From NCBI GenBank assembly GCA_029224185.1, contig CM055200.1:6069933-6133932 (forward strand): DNA of 64,000 nt. The letters run 5' to 3'. Shown here one piece after another: positions 57,416 through 64,000 of the stretch. Position 1 is the stretch's first letter; each line of letters opens with the position of its first letter. The stretch is from Karalla daura (lineage: Eukaryota > Chordata > Actinopteri > Chaetodontiformes > Leiognathidae). A program made the position numbers and the translations under genes. The notes beneath the pieces are model-generated. The model had not been told where the DNA came from, ran no database searches, and was given only the letters and a program-made list of their open reading frames with translations.

Positions 57416-60373
57416 CGGGGAGTGCTGCCTCCTATGGAAAAAAAGAGGACTTGGAGGTTGGCCAAGTCTTTCTTCCTTGCCGCCTCCCGACTCACTCCTT
57501 CTGTCATGTAGCGGGCCTTATGAAACAAGTCAATACAGAGAAGGAGCGCAAGCAAACAAACAAATGAGCTGGAGTGTGTGCGTGTGTGCGTGCGCATGGA
57601 GGCACAGAAATAGAAGAATACACACACACGTGTATGTGTGTGTGTGTGTGTGTGGGGGGGGGGGAATTATCATGGAGAAAAGACGTGCAGTGACTTTCTT
57701 CATCAAAACCTTGGCAGGCGATCAGAGGAGGGGAAGCTATTGTTGGAAGACACCCTCCCCTTTCCCTGTGCACACAAGCAAATGCAGTTGAATACACACC
57801 GTAAAACACACACGCACGCGCACACGCGCACACACACAAACTCAAATGCGCACGGTCTTCCTCCTTTCCTCCATCCGCCCCCACACTCCCGCTTTCAAAC
57901 TTCAGCGGAGAGCTGCGTGCCACTGTCACATCTTCTTTCCAAAGTCACAATTAAAGACGCTGAATGCGTGTGTGTGTGTGTGTGTGAGCGTGTGAGTGTG
58001 TGTGTGAGTGCGAGAGGCTGCGAGTGTGTTTGTGCGTGCGCGCGTCAGAGGGTGAGGTGGCTGCTTTTGGAAAAACATTTTGATTGGCAAACTTTATCTG
58101 GGGGCCCCGGGGGACCGCGCAGCCACTTGTAAACGATTTATCGGAAAAATACATCCCAGAATGCACCTGGGGGGGCGCTTGCCCCGGGCCGATTATTGAA
58201 TGACCTCTGAGAGCGTGACTCCCGCTAACCTTCCCGCCCGTCAACAAATTAACTTCCCTGCGCGGTGAGCAGGTCGACCCCGCTCAGCGGCCGCTCAGAC
58301 ACGGTGTCGGATCCAAAACAGAGGAGGGGTCTCCGAGGGGAGCGGGGCCGGCGGGGGGAGGGCCCGGGACGGCGCATGATTGCTCTCCAGCTGCCGGTTA
58401 ATGGCGCGGCCCGTCCCCAGATGCAACGTCAGCCTCCGGAATCAGACTAATCAAAGTCATTAAGGGTGCCGTTAAACACGGCTAGTTTCCTAAGCTGCTG
58501 GGTAACGCAAAAGGGGGGGACCCCGGCCCTGCTGCCCGTCTCCGGCAAAGACGGAGGAACAAACCCTGGGATGAGCCCTCCAGTCCATCACAGGATTCAC
58601 ACATACACCCTTCACTCATACTCTCACACACCTACGGGCAACTTACCATTTAGCAGCATGCAAACTCCCTTGGTCTGACCAAGAATGGTCGCAATTCGAT
58701 ATAAGAAATCTAATTTAAGCACTTGATTCCTATTCCTACAAATATCCCAAATTCATATCTCATATTTCTTGCATACATTCATGGAGTCTAGAGTATTTTA
58801 CAGATATTACACTGGCAGATGTGTTAGATTTTGTAGATATTGAATGGATATTGTATTCCTTTACATTCTCCTTGTTTTTCAAATCGTCTGCCTGAATGTT
58901 NNNNNNNNNNNNNNNNNNNNNNNNNNNNNNNNNNNNNNNNNNNNNNNNNNNNNNNNNNNNNNNNNNNNNNNNNNNNNNNNNNNNNNNNNNNNNNNNNNNN
59001 ATGAATCATTATGATCACTGACACATTTTTTCAAAGGCAGGTTTCTGTCCGTGTTTCTGACCTGGGACGTGTTCAGAGTTCTTCAGAGTTCTCAGGCCAG
59101 GTGGGATGCACAAGATTAGAGTGTGCACTGGATAAACCGTAGCTCAACTGATCAATGGCGAGGTTCACTTTCAGTCCGAGAGTAGCCCACGCGGCAGCAC
59201 TCCACCTGGTGTTTCCATCTTCCACCTTCGATCACTTATGAACCGACACATCAACTTGTAAGGATGGGAGTATTACACATTTTCCCATAAACTGATCTAG
59301 CAGTAGTGTCAATCTGGGAAGGAATGACAAAGAACGTGCTTTTGACAGCTGAGAACATCTCATTGACCCTAAAGGTCGCAGAGTCAAGGCCACAAACCTC
59401 CACTAGGACTAATTGAACAGCTTCATAAACCTCTGTAGCAGCAGTTTGGACCGGAGTCGTTGGGTACACGGTTAACTACCTTGCCTGGAAACTTGGAAGT
59501 CAATTGTTTAAACTCTTGCTCTTTCTGATGGATGCAGAACTTACCGGTGCATACAGTGGTTTTCTGTTCTGCACTGGGAGAGTCAATACGGCTCGATTTC
59601 CCTTTAAAAAACAGCAACGCTTTTGAATACCGCCTAGTGATTGCTGTCACTCATTCGTTGCGTATATATGTGTGTGTGTGTGAGTGTGGGAGCGCACCTT
59701 GAGGCCCTCCGTGGGCGAGCAGCCGAGCAGGACCAGGTTGTTCCGGGCCGTGTCCGCGGGGGCCCAGGGCCACAGCTCCTCGCCGCCCTCATCTAGACTC
59801 CACCAGCACAGCGCCACATCCTGGAGACGGTTGAGACGCACGCGTCTGCGGAGCCGACGCGTCTGCGCACGCGGGTCCACGCACACCACCTGCAAGCAAA
59901 CGCACAGACAGACAGAGGTCATGTGAAACACCAACAGTATAAAGATGAGGCCCGGCAGCCGTGCCGCTGAAGGGGAAGTTATTAAGAGCGCGTTAGCGAT
60001 TCACCCGTTTGGATTCACCCTACCTGGCACGTGCCAGACGCACCTGCGGGCCGGCAAACTTCCACACGCGTGGCCCCGAGCGCTCGTCTCCTGTCCTTCC
60101 CCCGCTCCTGTTTTTGTTGATGTCTGCGGTTGTTTTTTTTTTCTATCCTCCATTATTAATGTGTGTGCGCGTGCGTGTGTGTGCGTGTGTGTGTGTTTTG
60201 TTCCGTCAGGCTTGTTGTTTTAGTGATGTGCATATTTTTGGGAAGGTCCGCCACGCTCTACGGGCCACAACAAAGAGACGCACAGTAATGAGCTCTCGTG
60301 GCGCTTGGGGGTGAGGGGGGGGGGGGCGGCGGTGGGGGGGGGGGGGGGGGGGGGTTCACACACTCGCACAGAA

Positions 60374-60407
<34 letters not shown>

Positions 60408-60689
60408 GAATGCATGCATGCATGCACGCAAATACACATGTACATAAATGCAGGGGCACTGATGTAAAAAGCCTATATAAAGACTCACTTTTTAGACACA
60501 CAAAGTGCTGCGCGTGCACACACACACACACACACACGACACATTCTCACAAATACACACACACACACACACCATTAAACAGAGCTCTATCCAAAAGCAC
60601 TTTTAAGGCAGGTGAAATTGCAGGTCTTACACTGTGACCCTGCCTTTCATGTACACCACAGCTCATTCCCTCTTCACAAGCGGGCAGGT

Positions 60690-60768
<79 letters not shown>

Positions 60769-60843
60769 ATCATACAGACCTTTCAAATACTCTGTATCTC
60801 CTCTCACACTCACTAACACAATGAATCAGCTACTGGAGTCAAT

Positions 60844-60920
<77 letters not shown>

Positions 60921-62894
60921 CAATATCGGTGACCTCTGTGTCTTGGGCCAACAGAAAGTGTAACGTGCGTCAAAGCAGAAATTGAGAAACATTAATTTAT
61001 TAAAAAAAATTCTCCTCACAAAAAAAGAGGGTGTGAATGCAGAAAGGAAGAAAGAAAGACGCAGAAATTAGTAAATCGACAAGCTGCACTATATGAATAG
61101 AGCAGATTTGAGGTTCAGTGGTCCATGTCTGGCCCTCTTGCCCCCCTTGGGTGGGATATTTCCTTTTGGACACAAAATACAGAGGCAAATTAAAATGATG
61201 GAAGTCCATCTGATGGCGACGGGAACAAAGAGTTGCTCCAAACAGCCGAACGGGAGATCACCGACAGATTAGAAATGGAAAAGAAGAAGAAAAAAAAAGA
61301 ATCAGAAAATCACCGGGGTTAATAACACGCTATCTGTAACCCCCGCATGCCCCCTCCATCCCTAACCATCTCTTCCCTCTTCTGGTCTTTTTTTCTGCTG
61401 GCGTTTGCTGGTCAGCAATAATCAAAAACCACTTTCTGTGGGCCGGATTAGTTTAGCCCCCCCCCCCCCCCCCCCCCCTCCCTCCCCACACCCCCCACCC
61501 TCCCACCTCGCCTCCCCTCAATCCCCCCTCCTCCTTCCAACTCTCCCTTCTCCAGCTTAGCCCACTGGACCAGGGCGATGTGTATGTGGCTGTGCGTGTG
61601 TGTGTTGTGTCGTGGGGGGAGGGGTGCCAGGGCGTGCGTGCGTGGGTGCGTGCGTGCACACGTTTATGTTGCAGGTTGCATGCATTGACAGGGGTGTGGG
61701 GTGTACAATATGGGGTGGTGGTGGGGGGGTGGGGGGGTGTCTTATCAGGACTGTGCTTCTGGAGACAGACGCACGGCAGGAACGATTGCTTTAATACACA
61801 CTGACGTGTGCACGCGCACGCACGCACACACACACACACACACACACACAAACATCTTAACAAAAGGGCCTGGCAGTAATGTGATAATGCCAGGGTTAGC
61901 GGTTAGCCAGCTAGTGATGGAGGACACACTCGTTTTATTTTTGGGGAGGGGGCTGGCGGTAGAAGGAGAGGGGAAGGTGTGTGGAGGGGGGCGGGCACAT
62001 AATCAGAGCTGTAACTAGCGCCCACAGAGCACCTCCGGATCACACTGCCTCTCGACGCGCACCTTTATGGGAGATTAACAGACACGGGCACCTGAGCACT
62101 CACGAAAGCAGACACGGCTGTGTTCCCACACTGCACCAGGACACAACCCGTGCCCCTGGATCGAACACATCTACACAACGTCGTATATTACACACACTAT
62201 TACCACGCTTACCTTTCGATAAGGCGTGACTCTAGTCAATAGTTGCACATCGAAGAGGAATTTGCTTCGTCGCCGGTACAAAAACCGAGCAGGGTGCAGG
62301 TGCACTTTTACTACAGGATGGGAGGGACTCCTACCTGTAGCAGCATCAGCTCCTGCACAATGACAGCGAAGGCTTCGTACCCTCTTCTGCGTCTAACTTA
62401 CAAGATGTGCATTTGTGGATTCTGACACGCGGTGAACTACCCGCGTGGCCCTCGATGTCCCGGCTACTTCCGAGCAGCGAATAAGATGCGTGTGAGCGCG
62501 TACCTGCAGTCCAACGAGTGGCGCAGGTTTGTTGTCTCTGTCTGTTACACCTTGACAAAACGAGACTTGGTCTCTTCGGGATTTCGCAGAAATTTCAATT
62601 GGAGGTAATCTCGTTCTCTCTTTTTCACACATTCGTAAATTGCTCTCTCTGCGCCTGCACCGTGAGCTACATTCTCCGGGTTTCGGTCGGTGAACGCGAC
62701 GTCGGTGCAAGATGTCGAAAACGAGGGGGTTTTGCTCTCGTCTGCGCCGGCCGTTACCTTGATGTCAGAGGGCGAGAGTTTGTCCGTGCGCCCGCCGGCC
62801 TCCGGGGAGTCCTGGTTCTTCTGGCGGAGGTGGACGGCAGCCACTTGGCTCTGCTCCAGGAAGGACAGCAGGATCAGCCCGTCGCTCAGCGCCG
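45982..62894 (-). CDS. wdpcp: wdpcp, WD repeat-containing planar cell polarity effector (fritz homologue), partial
   Basis: Gene-level entry on the minus strand. Confident exons in transcript order are 62758-62894, 59698-59889, 54750-54938, 54393-54516, 53420-53483 and 45982-46081. Within the last four all phases agree (1/2, 2/1, 0/0), and the first two also join (0/0). The peptide includes ALSDGLILLSFLEQSQVAAV, VVCVDPRAQ, LQDVALCWWSLD, LQQRLRCGQVREALGVLEAL, YARRFFHHLLRHQRLEKAFL and LHYVASDKGELVLADVARR, which I recognise as WDPCP. In the family this protein acts with INTU, FUZ and RSG1 (the CPLANE complex) at the basal body in ciliogenesis, in septin-based diffusion barriers and in planar cell polarity. 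The N-terminal exons lie beyond 64000. About 190 residues of WD-repeat sequence are missing between 59698 and 54938, and the junction there is out of phase (0 against 1). The C-terminal exons were not securely found. The tail-to-tail position next to otx1 supports the call. Confidence 0.9.
46440..46830. promoter_or_regulatory. candidate conserved element with POU octamer
   Basis: About 390 bases without simple repeats. It contains GACAATATTGG, CCATAAAGAGCGATAATG, CTCGTTAATAACC, CTTCAAACAAGG, GGGATAATTCAG and the octamer ATGCAAAT at 46788-46795, then TAGATCAATTTTC. It shares 16 of 17 bases around the octamer with the block at 28469. Confidence 0.45.
47830..47960. promoter_or_regulatory. candidate conserved element
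   Basis: Unique block with GGCGGCTAATTCAGCC, CCTCAATTAGATATGAG and CCTAATTGATAACAA, ending at a poly-A tract. Confidence 0.35.
48440..48800. promoter_or_regulatory. candidate conserved elements flanking a poly-G run
   Basis: Unique AT-rich sequence at 48420-48560 (ATTACACCTCTTATTCC, CTAATCTTATTTATATAAG) and at 48655-48790 (TATTGACTGATATTTGG, GGGGGATTAGGTTAACTGG, ACGCATTAATGG) on either side of a G18-type run near 48585-48604. Confidence 0.35.
49420..49580. promoter_or_regulatory. candidate conserved element
   Basis: Unique block with GTTCATTAATTAGCAC, GGACACCTGTTACC, ATCAGATGGGTGTTAAG and GCCTTAATAGCGCTAATTAC. Paired TTAAT/ATTAA words around GCGC and two E-boxes (CACCTG, CAGATG) are enhancer-like. 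Confidence 0.4.
49770..50000. promoter_or_regulatory. candidate conserved elements
   Basis: Words ACAATTTGATTTAATTAACG at 49790-49809, then CCTAATTGGCTACATTATCA, CATTATCAAAGCCTAATTAG and GGCAATTATGAAAC after 49940, with a purine-rich tract between. Confidence 0.4.
50150..50240. promoter_or_regulatory. candidate element with SOX-type inverted repeat
   Basis: CCCATTGTT at 50207-50215 and its exact reverse complement AACAATGGG at 50224-50232 are separated by eight bases. AACAATGG is the core SOX-family site, so this looks like a paired SOX site inside otherwise unique sequence. Confidence 0.4.
51500..52270. repeat. possible ancient dispersed element
   Basis: AT-rich block with recurrent TTTCCAT/CATTTCCA words and two TCTCACAAG/TCTCGCAAG words, reminiscent of degenerate hAT-type MITEs in fish. 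No terminal repeats could be defined. Confidence 0.2.
52746..52804. repeat. (TG)29 microsatellite
   Basis: Near-perfect TG array; a (CA)n array lies at about 53024-53076. Confidence 0.95.
53420..53483 (-). CDS. wdpcp: wdpcp short exon
   Basis: The acceptor is CTCTCTCTGCAG and the donor is TTCATG|GTAAGT. The 64 bases encode HQRLEKAFLLAVDLEARDLF plus M, a strongly conserved WDPCP stretch. Confidence 0.93.
54393..54516 (-). CDS. wdpcp: wdpcp exon
   Basis: The acceptor is GTTGTCCCGCAG and the donor is CTCAG|GTAACG. It encodes QLEAALGAFYAPAAPLSDMV, ILEYREPIRTYARRFFHHLL and a split Arg codon. Confidence 0.93.
54750..54938 (-). CDS. wdpcp: wdpcp exon, start of the helical C-terminal region
   Basis: The acceptor is CTCTGTTCCAG and the donor is GGAGG|GTGCGG. 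It encodes ALSGGQMGPGEVLQQRLRCG, VREALGVLEALDWSTRADEC and YRGLSSVANHLLRLRLNAER. It enters with two bases of a split codon, so it cannot follow the exon at 59698 directly; at least one exon is missing. Confidence 0.92.
55574..55603. repeat. (CAG)10 trinucleotide repeat
   Basis: Ten perfect CAG units in a wdpcp intron; no supported coding frame runs through it. Confidence 0.95.
57177..57412. repeat. C23 and G30 homopolymer runs in inverted arrangement
   Basis: Twenty-three C at 57177-57199 and thirty G at 57383-57412, about 180 bases apart on the same strand and complementary to each other. They could pair as a hairpin or form G-quadruplex/i-motif structures, and they are hard to sequence. Confidence 0.85.
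58561..58669. repeat. teleost dispersed repeat fragment
   Basis: GATGAGCCCTCCAGTCCATC, then ACACACCTACGGGCAACTTA and CAGCATGCAAACTCCCTT, follow a sequence I recall as widespread in fish genomes (CAGTCCATCACAGG ... ACCTACGGGCAATTTAGAG ... ACATGCAAACTCC). It is degenerate, family name uncertain, and lies 230 bases from the assembly gap. Confidence 0.5.
58901..59000. other. assembly gap, 100 N
   Basis: Exactly 100 N, the convention for a gap of unknown size. It lies between wdpcp exons whose phases do not join. Confidence 0.99.
59698..59889 (-). CDS. wdpcp: wdpcp exon, WD-repeat region
   Basis: The acceptor is TTTGCTTGCAG and the donor is CTCAAG|GTGCGC. The exon is 192 bases, phase 0 on both sides. 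It encodes VVCVDPRAQTRR, VRLNRLQDVALCWWSLDEGG and PWAPADTARNNLVLLGCSPT, typical of the WDPCP beta-propeller. Confidence 0.9.
60691..60766. repeat. (CA)38 microsatellite
   Basis: Perfect CA array. Confidence 0.96.
60849..60919. repeat. (AC)35 microsatellite
   Basis: Perfect AC array 82 bases after the previous one. Confidence 0.96.
62758..62894 (-). CDS. wdpcp: wdpcp exon (first visible)
   Basis: The acceptor is GTCCCGCAG and the donor is CATCAAG|GTAACG. It encodes ALSDGLILLSFLEQSQVAAV then HLRQKNQDSPEAGGR and ends SPSDIK in phase 0. It begins with two bases of a split codon from an exon outside the window or unrecognised. Confidence 0.85.
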
Positions 62895-63384
62895 CTGCGG
62901 GACGACATCAGCGCAGCTCGCGTCACTGAGCGTCGCCACGCGGGGCAACAGAGGCAGAACGACAACCGGAAGATGGAGCGCGTACCGCCGAGGACACGTG
63001 GCGGCACTTATCGGGTTTAGCATCAGGAGGGGATCAGAGGAGAACTGTAAAAGCTGACCAACAGGCCTCAGTCTGTGCTTTTTCCTCTCCCTGTCCATGA
63101 AACAACATATTATATTTCTGTTTTATACATTTTTCCTCTCATTCTAAGTGCTCTCCCTTCATCCTACTCCGGTACCGTTGATTTTATTGCGTAATTTGGC
63201 GAGATCGGTGTGGCAGAGGCAGTTCAGAAGTTCCAGTTTTTCTGCGTCCCGCCTCCCATCCTCTCCTCTCTCCCTTCCATCGCCTTCATTCTCCTTCATT
63301 CCCTCTTTCCTGCCCTTCACCTAATTCCCCCCCCCCCCTCTCCTCCCCTCTCTCCACCCTCTCACACCCTCTCTGCTCGCTACA

Positions 63385-63423
<39 letters not shown>

Positions 63424-63594
63424 CCTGTCAGCGCACTGCAAGCTCCGAGGCCTTTTTGTGGTAGAAGAACACACTTGATCCTGTTCAACTCTTCAGGAGC
63501 TGCATGGAAACGCTGATTAGCAATTAAGCCCCCCTCTCCTTCAAATTAATCTGTTTATGAAACCAATTAAATGGAAAGGAGGGTGTGTGTGTGT

Positions 63595-63625
<31 letters not shown>

Positions 63626-64000
63626 GGGGGGGGGTGTTACACATGTCTCTCAGATATCCTGCTTTGAGTCGAACGAGTAAGGCTGCACCCCGAGATTTAG
63701 AAATCTAACCGCCAATTAACCACGGCATGCGTGTATTTATAAACATGCGGGTATTGGTACGATTACACTTCAAATCACCCCGCTGTGCGAAAATTTCAAA
63801 TTAATATGCAAATATCGGCGAGGGGGGGGGGCGAAACGCTGCTGGAAAAGTACGGGGTTAAAAAACTGGCATCTCGAATCGGGCCAACGGAGTGAGACTG
63901 TCCCCGTGTTGAGGCTGGATTACGGAGCGTTCGCCGTGAGAGCGGGTCGCAGGCTCGCACGACGACAAAACGGCGCCATTGATGGCGCCCCGGCTCCCCG
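62895..64000 (-). other. wdpcp: wdpcp 5' intron, no exon recognised
   Basis: CT-rich sequence with a (CT)n array at 63389-63420, a (GT)n-G26 compound tract at about 63583-63634, and unique AT-rich blocks at 63490-63580 (TGATTAGCAATTAAGCC, CAAATTAATCTG, CCAATTAAATGG) and 63650-63820 (CCGCCAATTAACC, AAATTAATATGCAAATATCG) that look enhancer-like. No match to an upstream wdpcp exon. Confidence 0.5.

Larger units (their letters stand above)
54939..59697 (-). other. wdpcp: wdpcp intron(s) with assembly gap
   Basis: It should contain the missing WD-repeat exons, but no matching sequence was seen on the minus strand. It holds (CAG)10, C23 and G30 runs, (GT)n/(CA)n arrays, conserved-looking blocks at 56490-56585 (TGACAAGCTGGCAATTAGC) and 58080-58260, a dispersed repeat at 58561 and the 100-N gap. 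Confidence 0.7.
59890..62757 (-). other. wdpcp: wdpcp intron
   Basis: The flanking exons join in phase 0. Contents are (CA)n arrays at about 60370-60392, 60519-60537, 60691-60766 and 60849-60919, G-runs at 60315-60354, a C20 run at 61459-61478 and GC-rich unique sequence near 62500. No exon was seen. Confidence 0.8.

Noticed and set aside
56953..57627. 224-residue minus-strand open frame.
   Set aside because: Runs through the C/G homopolymers and (GT)n tract; Pro and His-Thr runs show it is translated simple repeat.
59251..59650. Two overlapping minus-strand open frames beside the assembly gap, with repeat-free, protein-like composition.
   Set aside because: They are in different frames with no recognised family and no splice support; they could be an old element but nothing identifies it.

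Overview
This is a vertebrate, almost certainly teleost (probably percomorph), nuclear genome window. The signs are short conserved coding exons with GT-AG introns, very dense (CA)n/(GT)n and (CT)n microsatellites, long poly-G/poly-C runs, AATAAA polyadenylation signals and degenerate fish-type LINE, SINE-like and DNA-transposon fragments. No operons, tRNA, rRNA or CRISPR arrays were seen. Most long open frames are translated microsatellites.

Three genes are supported. (1) ehbp1, + strand: only the last four coding exons (4687-13942), the C-terminal half of the bMERB coiled coil and a CVLQ prenylation box, then a 3' UTR ending near 14960. (2) otx1, + strand: complete 334-residue coding sequence in three exons (22591-27151), with a twin-CCAAT promoter candidate and a 5' UTR exon around 19.2-19.7 kb and a 3' UTR ending near 28300. 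(3) wdpcp (fritz), - strand, tail-to-tail with otx1: six confident exons between 62894 and 45982. Its 5' end lies beyond the window, its middle exons are missing around a 100-N assembly gap (58901-59000), and its 3'-terminal exons were not securely found (one candidate at 43097-43153). As I remember it, human 2p15 carries the same order, EHBP1-OTX1-WDPCP.

Layout: 1-14960 ehbp1 3' end with long introns; 14960-19180 intergenic, with an otx1-proximal duplicated TAATCC module; 19180-28300 otx1; 28300-45980 a gene-poor stretch rich in AT-homeodomain-type motifs, with a Tigger-like MITE at 33229-33550; 45982-64000 wdpcp with large introns that also hold many conserved-looking blocks. The arrangement reads as a genomic regulatory block: a head/brain patterning homeobox gene flanked by broadly expressed genes whose introns and flanks probably hold its enhancers. 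That reading is inference; no alignment was available. I found no unknown protein system. The items most worth a second look are regulatory (the duplicated TAATCC module, octamer blocks, a SOX-type palindrome, a PBX-MEIS site) and structural (the wdpcp exons lost at the gap).
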